From Liolophura sinensis (Eukaryota > Mollusca > Polyplacophora > Chitonida > Chitonidae): a stretch of DNA of 64,000 nucleotides. Every line of letters starts with the position of its first letter. Positions within the stretch are counted from its first letter, which is position 1. The notes below the pieces were generated by a model that did no database searches, was not told the origin of the DNA, and worked only from the letters and a program-made list of their open reading frames with translations. Location: positions 15,870,281-15,934,280 of the forward strand of contig NC_088301.1 of the NCBI RefSeq assembly GCF_032854445.1. The letters are read 5' to 3'. Shown one piece after another: positions 48,542 to 60,500 of this stretch. Made by a program: the position numbers and the translations under genes.

Positions 48542-48819
48542 GTTGTGATTCTGATTTTAGCTACATAGGATACCTTCAAGAAGGATTGCCCCATTTCCGT
48601 GCATATATCAGTATACATTTACGTCTCAACCTTGCCACACTGAAATCCAATAATGATGACAGTATAGCAACCATATGCAGCGTGATAGTAAGCAAACCTG
48701 GTGAAATACAGCCTCCTGTCAATTTATCATGTATATATGTTTTAAACATAATCCAAACCAGTGACGGTAAAGAGTATTTTGAATTGCACCCGCATAGTGT
48801 GTACGTAATGGGATTCTGA
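48540..48819 (+). other. Unassigned open frame after a TA microsatellite
   Basis: About 93 codons are open from the end of a (TA)n tract to a stop at 48817-48819. The translated part is mixed in composition (HFRAYISIHLRLNLATLKS; DGKEYFELHPHSVYVMGF) and is not one of the repeat families seen here. There is no convincing start, since the frame enters from the TA repeat. It could be an exon remnant or chance. No function is assigned. Confidence 0.15.
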
Positions 48820-49364
48820 TTATTAACTATGGCTTTGTCATATAGCAGGAAATAGAACAGGTGGTGAAAAGATCATCATATTCCAGTTTTCTAGTCATAT
48901 ATGCGTAAGCCCATACATGAAGTCTGAAACATGTCCGGCCAAGGAGGAAGCTGTCCTGCCATAATGCTCAGTCATGGAATGTGTCATCTCCAGCTTTACA
49001 CGCGGGGTTAGCCGCAGGCTGCAGGTGTCGGGCAAGTCTTAGTTTTAGTTTTGTTACAGAAAATGCCGCGACGGGAGGAATTTTTGTGATGTCATCGTCT
49101 TTCGGTATGTCCAGGGAAATACGGCAGATGTTACCTCATTTTAAAGTACACGCATATACATGAACATGTATTCAGCTGTTTGTAATGGCAGACTAATGTC
49201 AGCTTTAAACTGTATGCATAAGGAAATAACATAACAAAAAGCAAAACAAGAAAATAACTGTTCTCCGGGTTCAGCAGATTATCCAAGTCCTTAAGTTCAG
49301 CCTTGTGCAAAAAGAGCGTTATGTTTAACCACAAGTATATTTATTATATGATTTTTGTTTAACG

Positions 49365-49525
49365 TTATATAGTTCTCATTTGGCAGTTATTTTACTTTTC
49401 TACAAGTATATGATGGCGGACATTTTAAACGTTGGAGGAAAACATAGTGCTGAGGATAAACCATGGATCCTTTGGCAAGTAACTGACAAGCTTCCCCACA
49501 TGTGACCAACAGAGAAGCAAACAAT
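49365..49525. mobile_element. Interspersed repeat family D, fragment
   Basis: CCTTTGGCAAGTAACTGACA and a nearby CCCCACATGTGACC match the family. Confidence 0.55.
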
Positions 49526-49841
49526 ATTGTTAGAAATCTTAGCCATCAATGAAATCTAGCTCTTGGGTCTTGTGTAGCTGCACACGCATTTGAACATGTT
49601 TTAAGGATGGAAAATAAACATATCCATCCTTAAAGTTGTGGATAGGTCATAAAACTTTTGGCAAAAATGATTCATCCAAACGTTGGCATGTAAAAAAACA
49701 TCAATACTTGTTTACCTGATGAAATCTTTGTGTGGAAATATGTACAGATATTTTAAGAAAAGATCACACAACTTGCAACAATACCCTTGCGTATCATCAT
49801 ATACTGTAACAAAAGTGTGGTTATATGCTGTGTTGACAGGT

Positions 49842-50888
49842 TATGTTCACGCTGTTATAGCCGGTGCATGCATACACGTAATCTCCACACTGTTATATGC
49901 AGTACATGTACGTAATTTTCAGCCTGTTATATGCGATACATGCATACACGTAATCTCCACCCTGTTATATGTGGTACATGCATGCATGTATTCTCCACCT
50001 TGTTATATGCGGTACATCCATACACGGAATATCCACATTGTTATATGCGGTACACGTATACATGTAATCTCCGCCCTGTTATATGCAGTACATGCACACA
50101 TGCAATCTACACACTGTTATATGCGGCACATGCATACATGTAATCTCCGCCCTGTTAATTGCAGTACATGCATACATGCAATTTCCGCCCTGTTATATGC
50201 CGTACATGCACACATGTAATTTCCATCCTGCTATATGCGGAGCATGCATACACGTAATTTCCACCCTGCTATACGCGGAGCTGGCATACACATAATCTCC
50301 ACACTGTTATATACGTTACATGCATACACGTAATCCCCACCCTGTTATATTCGGTACATGCATAGATATAATCTCAACCTTGTTATATGTGGTACATGCA
50401 TACATGTAATCTCAACCTTGAGTACACGTAATCTCCACCCTGTTATATGCGGTACATGCATAGACGTAATCTCCACCCTGTTATATGCGGTACATGCATA
50501 GACATAATCTCAACCTTGTTATATGTGGTACATGCATACATGTAATCTCAACCTTGGGTACACGTAATCTCCACCCTGTTAGATGTGGTACATGCACAGA
50601 CGTAATCTCCACCCTGTTACATGCGGAGCATGCATACACGTAATCTCCACCCTGTTACATGCGGAGCATGCATACACCTAATCTCCACCCTGTTATATGC
50701 GGTGCATGCATACACGTAAACCTCCGCCCTGTTATATTCGTTTCATGCACACATGTAATTTCCACCCTGTTAAATGCGGTACATGTATACACGTAATCTC
50801 AACCTTGTTATATGCGGTACTTGCATACATGTAATCTCCCCCTGTTATATGCGGTACATGCACACATGTAATTTCCACCCTGTTAAAT
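49842..50888. repeat. 38-bp minisatellite
   Basis: About 27 units near TAATCTCCACCCTGTTATAT plus GCGGTACATGCATACACG. It ends exactly where a family B SINE begins. Frames of up to 178 codons cross it but follow the repeat. Confidence 0.92.
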
Positions 50889-51141
50889 GCGATGCGCTTA
50901 GCGTTCAGCATGAAGTGGATGGTGCAACGACTGGTTGACCCGTATCTGTATAATGGCTTGGGCAGAGCAGCTCACTTGCCTTCGGTAGGCCGTCTCCGTG
51001 AAGCAGCACTAGATAAAAGAGCGGTGGAAATCCGTCCTGCATCAAGGAGGTACATTACATACACCCTAAGGATTCCTTCGTCGTCATATGACTGGAAAAT
51101 TGTTGAGCACGACGTTAAACCCCAAGCACTCACTCACTCAA
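50888..51141 (+). mobile_element. SINE-like family B abutting the 38-bp minisatellite
   Basis: Same family on the plus strand, ending CCCCAAGCACTCACTCACTC. The 5' end coincides with the last array unit. Confidence 0.9.
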
Positions 51142-51719
51142 AAGTCTAACTTATGTATAGTGGTAGCAGTGATGTAAAGCGAATGTAGAGGGCCAGATAT
51201 GTGCCACATAAGAAGTACTCTTCATCCCATGTATGTCACCACGCACTCCTCGAGACGGTGTGACTGGACACCTCTAGATTAATTACTTTAGGACTTGCTG
51301 GATAACACGAGAACACTGGAGAAGAACCCATGCATATCATAAATTGATATATACAAAAACTCGGGTCCCAACCAAATTACAAAGAAAAAGTTGTGCTCCA
51401 CTGACATATGCTAAAAAATCCTTCGGTTGTCCGATAAGACAACACCAGTTATCTCAGTCACTCATGAATGTTTGGGAACATATTATATGCCTTGTTTAAA
51501 ATAAAATTAAGTTTTTAAATTTAAATTCCAACGAGAATACACGTTTGACTGGCAACATTTGAGATTTCATGCATGCCTCTTTGCTCTTTTAAGGTCTTAG
51601 GCGTGACTCGACCCAGGATTGATCCTGGATCTACCGTAGACTTTTGAAGGTGTGAGGCTCGTTTAGAGTTATCCCTCATCAATGAATTCCGTGCGTATCT
51701 CACAGATGAAGAGAAATTT

Positions 51720-51984
51720 TTATTTATTTATTTGATTGGTGTTTTACGCCGTATTCAAGAATATTTCACTTATACGACGGCGGCCAGCATTATGGTGGGT
51801 GGAAATCGGGCAGAGCCCGGAGGAAATCCACGACCATCCGCAGGTTGCTGCCAGACCGTCCCACTTACGGCCCGAGAGGAAGCCAGCATGAGCTGGACTT
51901 GAACTCACAGCGACCGCATTGGTGAGAGGCTCCTGGGTCATTACGCTGCGCTAGCGCGCTAATCAACTGAGCCACGGAGTCCCC
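51720..51984 (-). mobile_element. SINE family A, full length
   Basis: The cleanest copy here. On the minus strand it starts with a tRNA-like head with A box TGGCTCAGTTGA and B box GAGTTCAAGTCC, and ends with AAATAAATAAA. Confidence 0.93.
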
Positions 51985-52375
51985 GATGAAGAGAAAGGGT
52001 AGACTCTACATATAAAGTACTTGTATTAATAGGAAGTAAGGTTCAGTCAAGCACTTCCTGCCTCATTCCCATTAACCTAGTGACCTTGTTTCTTTTTGGA
52101 AATTCTGGCGTTGTTTCTGTGTACAATTTGCGTATTGTTGAGAATTTCTTGAGAGCGACTCATACAATGCCAGGTGTGAGAAAGTTACACTTCAACATCT
52201 GAAAAAAGAGAGATTTATGTGTGGCATCCTATAAATCAATATAATTTGTGTTCAATTGAGGTATTCTCTACACTCAGTAAGAGGCGATTTGAGTGACACA
52301 ATAGGAGATTTTTCGCCCGCAATGGCAACTATTCTCTTGCAATGATTGTATGCATTTAGCTATTATGCTGTTACA

Positions 52376-52570
52376 TGACGACGATCAGTCATTCGGCGTG
52401 CGTACATATAATGTGTATTCTTGTGGCACGACGAGTCCATGCCTGTATGCCCGACATGACACCCCATGCACCCATGCGGTTTACACCATACTGACACCGG
52501 GCCAACCCGACCTGTTTACTTGCTTTAACCTCTTAGTGCTGAGTGCCAAGCGAGGCATCAACAAGTATCA
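52376..52570. mobile_element. SINE-like fragment related to family C
   Basis: Shares CCCGACATGACACCCCA, CTGACACCGGGCCAACC and CCTCTTAGTGCTGAG with 55590-55880. The 79-codon frame through it is incidental. Confidence 0.6.
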
Positions 52571-53200
52571 TTTTAAGACCCGGAAATAATCCCCGATCTC
52601 CCGACTACAAGGCTGACGCTACCACTAGGTAACGAATGAAAGCGGTTCTTGCAATGAATGAGTCTGCCTGATAGGCTTAGGTTCATAAATATGTATATGC
52701 AACAGTTAAATTTGTCCTCTAACGTAGGCCTATGTCATTGCAAATGCAGAGTGAGACAAAAGCATATCTTCAACTCCAGTTAGGTTGGACGGGAAGATTA
52801 CCCATATTTTAAACGTCGTAACACTTGCGGCTTGGTCTGGGGGACGAAGTTTAAAAGAGAATGGGTGATTAGGCGTGTGTATAATATAGGCAATACATGT
52901 AGGTTACGTGTAGGCCTGCTACACGTGGCTTAGGCTAGGCCTACTTGTACATGTAGGCCCTGTAATGCACCGGCCAGCGATCAGACTTGTGATGGCAAAA
53001 CCTCACCGACAAAATTAAGCATATCAGGCTTGTCCAGCCTGTCATCATTCTTGTACAGCGGGAGTATGGCGGATTATTCGTCAGTCCACAAAGAAAGTCT
53101 GTGGGGCACCAGTGGGTTTAATTAGGTCAGGTGTGGATTATTTATAACCGCGAGTCAGTCAATATGTCGCCTAGGCTTGGGCTATTATAACGTCAAGGTT

Positions 53201-53410
53201 ATGCCTGATAGTGGCAGACCTACTATAGACGAGTTCTTTGCATCCGGCAAGCTTGTTTACCGGCATACTACAGGCAAAGTATCGGCATTTGATCTTACCA
53301 TCTGTACTGCCATTGGTTTCAACACTGATCATGGCGTGCATCATTCGTTAGAATGGAAACGCCATTCAACAAACTACTACCACCACCAACGGCATACTAG
53401 ACTCCAGTAG
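53201..53410 (+). other. Unassigned open frame in a GC-richer patch
   Basis: A 69-codon frame, starting MPDSGRPTIDEFFASGKLVY, lies in a patch (about 52700-53650) that is visibly richer in G and C than its flanks and free of SINE sequence. An in-frame ATG eight codons upstream (53177) is an alternative start. I recognise no domain. It may be a fragment of a gene or element, or chance. Confidence 0.18.
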
Positions 53411-53949
53411 TACACTGGGTAAGAGGGTAAGAGAATATTTTTCACAAATCCACCGACCAAGACCACGACGCATGCATTACAACAACAACGTAGGCCTACA
53501 TGAACACGTGTTTCTCGAACGGTGGAGGGGTTAGCGAGAGACTCGAGGTTGTGTTTAGAAGACTTCAGATTGACATTTTGCCGTACTTCGAGGCTGGCCT
53601 GGCGATTAGCAGACGTAGATAGACCAAATAGTCCACTTGTCGGGATGGTATCTGTTAAATCTGTGTAGCACTTGACCGATATCAGGATATAGATATACAT
53701 GTATATAATATAGGTATCTTGTTATCAGCTTCTATATCATTGTTCAACTGTCGGATAACGTATTATACTCGTGATTTATGGTCGGCCCTGTCAACAATAG
53801 GATAGTGGATTTTACCAAGCTGCACGGTCCACATTTATAACTACATGTGTAAGAGTACTATTAACGGAAAATAAATATGAAAAACAACAGGCTTGCTTAA
53901 CTCTCAGATCAGCGATAGGTCGTACACAAGATCAAACAAAGAAACACGA

Positions 53950-54047
53950 AGACGCTTGCAGAAGTTCAATACATATTTTTGAAGGATGAAGTGTGCAGTG
54001 CAACTGTCTGTGCGCACAGACAGTATATGTACTGAACTTCTTCAAGC

Positions 54048-54051
<4 letters not shown>
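53950..54051. repeat. Compact inverted repeat with an internal perfect palindrome
   Basis: The 26-base arms 53950-53975 and 54026-54051 are reverse complements at 24 of 26 positions. Between them lies a perfect 22-base palindrome (54003-54024, centre GTGCGCAC). The whole 102-base unit could extrude as a cruciform or fold as RNA. No protein frame is implied. Confidence 0.85.

Positions 54052-54117
<66 letters not shown>
54051..54117. repeat. (TA)n microsatellite
   Basis: About 33 TA units directly after the right arm of an inverted repeat (53950-54051). Confidence 0.92.
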
Positions 54118-54119
<2 letters not shown>

Positions 54120-54984
54120 TATAGAAGATTATATGCTATAGAAGCAAATTTAAAACTCAACTTGTTGATTTACCATACTAGTTTCACCGTATCTTGACGG
54201 TACTTCAGAGCTTTTTATATTTCAACATATCTTGCGACAGCTCTTTATACATGCAGGTAGATTAAGCCATGTTGATCAGTCCAAGTTACAGTCGTGATGT
54301 AAATGCCACGTGCAGATGCCGTTCGGTACGCATGTGCAGGGATAATGACTCATGAGAGTTTGTTGATACAGGGACATACCATATGCAGTAAGGCCAACTG
54401 TTTATAAGGGCACATGCTTGTGTTTAGTTATCTCTGCATGGGTTGTTCGATGGACGTGGTGCTTGAGAATGCTTAAGTATTTTTGTATACACAGACGTAA
54501 GAGCGCCCACAGCCGTAAAGAAAAAAGACGAATTGTTTCATGAATACGTTTCCATGGTTACTGGTGAGACGGTAAACTCGACGACTGAAATCTCGCGACT
54601 ACACGCATGACAGCGTATGTGTTCAACACATGGTCGATCTTTATCACCTTCTGGATGGTATTGATTTTATTTACATAATTATATGAGTGTTCTGAAAATA
54701 TGTATTTTCAAAGCCTATACAGTGAAAATGTCAACGTTGCTATGTCCTTGAAAAACGAAATATATGTAAAAAAATAAATGACATGCTGACAAAAGTTAGC
54801 CGAATTTTTTTGTCACTGGTCAGGAATGTTTGAATAATTTTGACATCGGTATTGAATATTTTATGTCCTGTTCTCAGCATGTATATCTTTGTAAGTTTGG
54901 TTGTGAAACAAAGTGCTATATCAAACCCTGCATTTAGCATGCAATTGTGTACAGGTTTCACATCCGGGTGAGTAGTGAAGTGGA

Positions 54985-55217
54985 ACGCTTGGGATTGGTT
55001 GCAGTCTTTAGTCGTGTCTGTCGCGGAATTGACTCATTAGCTACACCCCACACCGCTACCCCCACGGTGACTCAGTTTATGGTACGACAATAAACCACTG
55101 TGACATGCTTTAACTACCTGTCAGGAAAACCACTATCGCTCCGTAACTCCTATAGCACGGGTCTCTGATCTAGCTGTTGATTTTGCGCTGTGCCGTGTTC
55201 GTATCCATCGCCTAAAG
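54985..55217 (+). promoter_or_regulatory. Possible promoter and leader-exon region of gene 4
   Basis: A repeat-free, relatively GC-rich stretch has an inverted CCAAT box (GATTGG near 54990), an AP-1-like TGACTCA (near 55070) and ends in a good donor (CTAAAG|GTAAGG at 55218). An acceptor (TTACAG, ending 57489) lies 12 bases before the gene 4 ATG and could pair with it. No TATA box is apparent. This is inference from short motifs only. Confidence 0.2.
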
Positions 55218-55589
55218 GTAAGGTGAACATAATGAGAACAACCCTGTAAGTAAATTAATTACTTAAGGTATAATTACCTCGTAAGGGATTCATGTATAGC
55301 TTTAACGGTTTCTGTTTTAGAAAACCAGAGCACGGACAGTAAGAGTAGAGCTGATGCGATAGTGCGGTAGTTGACAAAGGGTTAGGCTTGTTTATTCTAA
55401 CTGTTCACACGAGTTGCATGAACCTTATTCCTGCGTACAATAAGAGCGCAGTGTGTACATATTCCTGGGTATAAGGACGGGTCTCTATAAACCGGTATAG
55501 TTGTTTGCCTACAAGGTTAAGACATTTGTGTCAAGCATAAGGCGCGATATGTCAAACATATGGATGTATCTGTTTGTGTATGTTTGTAT

Positions 55590-55880
55590 GCTTGGAGTTT
55601 TACGTCGTATTTAACAGTTTTTAAGTCCCGTGAGGACGAGGAGTCAGTAGGAGCCTATGCAAACAACTATACAGGTTTATAGATATCTGTCCTTAGTTCA
55701 TGGCGAGTTCATGCCGCCAAAGTGCTGCCTTCACTGCCGAAGACACCAGACATGACACCCCAACCAGTCACATAATAATGACACCGGGCGAAACAGTCTT
55801 ATTTCCTGGCTCTTTACCTCTTAGTGCTGAGCGTCAAGAGAGTCAGCAACAAGTTTACTGTTTTTAAAGTCTTTTGTATG
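55590..55880. mobile_element. SINE-like copy related to family C
   Basis: Starts GGAGTTTTACGTCGTATTTA and ends with GTCTTTTGTATGACCCGACC. It shares several blocks with 52376-52570. Confidence 0.65.
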
Positions 55881-56334
55881 ACCCGACCCGCTTCATTTAA
55901 CAAAATGAAAAGTAGTTTCATGTATGACTGACGTATTATCGGCTCAGCCGCGAACTCCCAAACTTTGGCCAATGAGGTCGCGTGTGTTCGAATCCATCTC
56001 TCACTGCAACTTTGTCTTGGAGATTGTCTGGTACCATGCGAAGGGCGGTCGTTTACTCGGGGCACTCATTTTCGTTTGTTCCCATTCCGATCGATTAAAT
56101 GGATCTTATGCAAAACTATAGGGGAAACAATATTTTAAAGTTTTAACTTCCGTTTAGCGTACTGTAACACTCCTATGACACATGTCTATACAAAAGTCCT
56201 GCATGGATTGTCTTATCTCTTTCGGATGTGGTTAGTAAACGGCTCACCAATATTACGCACCGTACTTTTAAGGTTATCCAGTTTAAGGTATCGTGTACTT
56301 AACGTGGTCAGATGGTGAATATCATTCCTCTTGT

Positions 56335-56745
56335 AATACTGGGAAAACGCAAACGGATTTTTTGGGAAAACGCAAACGGCCTTTTGCTAAAACGAAAGGG
56401 TTTATTGAAAAAGCAGGAATGGCTTATTGGGGAAGCGCAAAAAAACTTGTTGAAAAAGCGCGAATGGTTCATTGGGAAAATGCTAACAATTTGTTGAAAA
56501 TGCGCAGATGGTTTATTGGGAAAATGCTAACAGCTAGCTGAAAATGCGCAAATGGTTTATTGGGAAAATGCTAACAACATGTTGAAAAAGCGCGAATGGC
56601 TCATTGGGAAAATGCTAACGACTTGTTGAAAATACGCAAATGGTTTATTGAGAAAATGCTGAAAAAATGTTGAAAAAGCGTGAATGGCTCAACGGGAAAA
56701 TGCTAACTTGTGCAAACGGCTTATTTGTAAAACGCAAACGATGCC
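56335..56745. repeat. 44-bp minisatellite
   Basis: Units near GCGCGAATGGCTCATTGGGA plus AAATGCTAACAACTTGTTGAAAAA; six good copies, with degraded shorter units at the 5' end. Confidence 0.88.
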
Positions 56746-56969
56746 TGGGATTTACACATACGTATTTTATTCCGTCCTTACGAAATATGTAGAGCTGGGT
56801 TTTAGAGACGCGTTTTAGAGGCGTCGATTCATTAGTTGCTGTAGGGGTATCGGCAGTGGTTTACATTATTATCATGCTATTGTTCTGTGCACGTAAAGCT
56901 TTATTTACATGTTAGTCATTGTTTATGTGAAGAGAAATCAGTATTTTGCTGGTTCAGGAGTTTAGACCG

Positions 56970-57098
56970 GTGGTTTTACCCCAGGCATCCCAGTTTCTTT
57001 CACTGATATAACTGACCGCCAACGTATAAGGGAAAAATAAATAATATAAAATAAATGAAGAATATTTATTTATTTATTTGATTGGTATTTAACGCCGA
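56970..57098. mobile_element. Two SINE family A fragments in opposite orientation
   Basis: A plus-strand piece (about 56970-57058) is followed by a minus-strand tail (57064-57098, TTATTTATTTGATTGGTATT), 400 bases before gene 4 exon 1. Confidence 0.6.
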
Positions 57099-57500
57099 AA
57101 TAAATAGTAAAAAATAAATGTTTTGAAATGTAACGATAATATTAAAATATCTCTGTGGTACTTTTTGTAATAGACTATACCGGAGGTGTTTGGTCAAACC
57201 TGTGTATCTCCAATTGACTTAAACTTTCTATATTTGTAGTATATCAGTGCAAAATTTGCACCCAGTAAAATTTTCACACCAGTGAGTGGTGAACATCTCT
57301 GCTTAAAATGAAGATATGGTTAGCTAAATATTATAAACTGGCAGAAAACAGACTCGCACCCAAAATGCTTTCCTGTTAATTGCGAGATTAAGTGTATTTA
57401 ACTGGCATTTTAGTGTTTATTTTAACAGGTTTAATTTTGACTGATAAAGTCCAATGACGGTATATTTCTTCAACTGTTGTTTGTTACAGGAATCAAAACA

Positions 57501-60500
57501 ATGCAGAGATTAGTCGGTCTTGTTTGCTCTGTTGTGTGCTTATGTATACACACAGTGCAAGGGCACCCATCTGGAGCCACAGCGACAGCGTGCGTTTCAA
57601 TGGCACCTCCACATAGCGGTACATCATCGGAAGTCACTCCACCGCCATTCGAAGTCGCAGCTTCGAGTAGTTCTTACCTCCCTAATAACACTTTAATTGG
57701 TGAGTTTTGAGAAAACGTCCAGTGATATACATGTATAAACATTTGTGTGCTTTGATCATTTAATTCCATACATTTGTATGGGCTTACACAGATTTGTGTG
57801 GTGTAAGATTTATTGAAACGTTTTGAACTGGTAAATCTCTGCCCGGTTTCCACCCAGCATAATGCTGGCAGCCGTCGTATAAGTGAAATATTCTTGAGTA
57901 CGGCATAAAACACCAATCAAATAAAAAAAAAAATAAATAAATATGTTTATGCAAATTTCCATATGCTTATCTTCAAAACAATTTAACATGCATGTATGTA
58001 TTAAAAACGTGTAAATATGTGCATTTTGTATATTATTTACGCCTATGTAAAGGAGATTCTTATTTGTGGATAAGTTTTATACCACAGACCGGTATACACG
58101 ACTATAGTTTATTTTACATATGTACACAAGAATTGCACATATGTTGAAATGGTAATGTTTGCATCATGTTCTGCAGGAATCAAGTTTTTAAAGTATCAAG
58201 GTTAGGATTTTTGCCAAATGTAGGAAGCGGAAGAAAGGTCTCGTACCTTGCCTTTTGCGGGAAAATATGACGAATGGCAAGGCAAACGCCGTGATGCTAT
58301 ATGCACTACACAAAAGTCATAACACGACAGTGTGATAACTTGCAAATGGTCACAAGTTACCGGTGGTACACGGCCTCTTGTCATTTCATCTGAGTTAGGG
58401 TTTTATTCTAACTGCTGCATGTAAATATTTGCATAGTAGCAAATTTCAAATTAAGTTGAGGTGAAAGAATTTGAAAAGTTAGTCCATTTTCTTTAATGAG
58501 AAAAAGCCATTTGAGAATAAATGTTGTATGGTGGGTATTTGGGACCATTTCTCGATATATAATTTCTCTGAGTAATACCATCCTAACTGAAGATGTAACG
58601 CATGTATAATGAATATGTTTTTTCTAGATTTTTGTCTCTTCAGCTAACAGATGTCTTCAACCCGGGTTTTAATCATATTGATCTTTTCATAAATAGAATA
58701 TAATTCAGATTAAATGTATGTGTTTGGGTATAAACAGCAAATTCACATTGGTATAAATTTATTAGACATGCATCTCATTCTTTTTAGAACATTATTTTGC
58801 AAAGATGATAAATACTGATTGGTAGCGCCAAATACCCACCGTGCAAGAATATTCTCAAGTACCCTTTTTTGTCTTGAAAGAAAAATGCAAAATAATATTA
58901 AAAACCACATTTGGTAATAACTGTTAATTCACACTCCTTCATTTGATATTTGCCTCATTTATATATTTCTTCTCTCCTTTAAACAGCGAACATTCTATTT
59001 TGTGTTTCAGTGGTCCTGTCAGCTCCATGTGGAACAGAAACGTTTGCGGGCTTTCTTCTGGAAGCCAGACGAGCAGACGCTGGTCTAAACAGAGATGAGC
59101 CTTTGGGAACATTTGAGAATGTACCTGAGTCACATTATGTAGAGTTCTGTGGGAATGGCCGACAGGTAAGCTAATAAGCCAAAATGAACCGAGAATCTTA
59201 TTTGTAAAGAGGCTATGATATTACTGTTTGAAAAAAAAACCAAAAAGAAAGAAAAAAAAACCAACTTTCCTTGTAAATCAGAATACCTGATCACGATTTA
59301 TAGACAATGGTCGACGCCTAATTAAATGTCAGAGCGTAGCTTTAATGTCTTTCTTTTTACAAATACACGAGGTTTATTATAACATCTGCTGTCTAGGTTT
59401 AGCTTAGAATGCCAAATACTGTCTCTCATTTGTTTTGTAGGCAGTTACACATAAAAACGATCATCCCAAATCACAGTTGACGTTCCAGTGGACAGCCCCG
59501 GCACAAACTGTCGGCCATATTGTCTTCGTGTAAGTTGTGCTTACTGGTGTACGTTATCCCTTAGGCGATTCATGCATATATTGGAAATCCCTTTATTTTC
59601 ATGAAGTGTTTCATGTATTGTATATACATGTAATCCCTTCAGTGATTCATGTATTGTATGTACACGTAAATCCTATTAGTGATTCATGTTTTGTATGTAC
59701 ACATGATCCCTTGAGTGGTTCATTTATTGTATGTACACATGACCCTTGAGTGATTCATGTATTGTATGTACACATGATCCCTTGAGTGATTCATGTATGA
59801 TATGTAGACATTATCCCTTGAGTGATTCATGTGTTGTATGTACACAGGATCCCTTGAGTGATTCATGTAATGTATGTACACATTATCCCTTGAGTGATTC
59901 ATGTGTTGTATGTACACATGATCCATTGAGTGATTCATGTAATGTATGTACACATTATCCTTTGAGTGATTCATGTGTTGTATGTACACAGGATCCCTTG
60001 AGTGGTTCATGTATTGTATATGCACATGATCCCTTGAGTGATTCATGTATTGTATGTACACAGGATCCCTTGAGTGGTTCATGTATTGTATGTACACATG
60101 ATCCCTTGAGTGATTCATGTATTGTATATGCACATGATCCATTGAGTGATTCATGTATTGTATGTACACGTGATCCCTTGAGTGATTCATGTAATGTATG
60201 TACACATGATCCCTTGAGTGATTCATGTATTGTATGTACACATGATCCCTTGAGTGATCCCTTGAGTGATTCATGTATTGTATATGCACATGATCCCTTG
60301 AGTGATTCATGTATTGTATGTACCCAGGATCCCTTGAGTGGTTCATGTATTGTATGTACACATGGTCCCTTGAGTGATTCATGTATTGTATATGCACATG
60401 ATCCATTGAGTGATTCATGTATTGTATGTACACGTGATCCCTTGAGTGATTCATGTAATGTATGTACACATGATCCCTTGAGTGATTCATGTATTGTGTG

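Larger units (their letters stand above)
51190..53949. other. Intergenic between genes 3 and 4
   Basis: Holds a full family A SINE, a family C fragment and a GC-richer patch (about 52700-53650) with a 69-codon open frame. No gene is established. Confidence 0.45.

Noticed and set aside
48394-48618. Tyr-Ile repeat proteins on both strands
   Set aside because: Products of a (TA)n microsatellite.
49683-50295. 178-codon and shorter frames with CGT/CIHVIS-like repeats
   Set aside because: They run through the 38-bp minisatellite; changes of frame between units and the lack of any domain argue against a gene.
51903-51984. tRNA gene on the minus strand
   Set aside because: A and B boxes are present, but the sequence is the head of a full-length SINE; a proper cloverleaf and tRNA 3' end are not seen.
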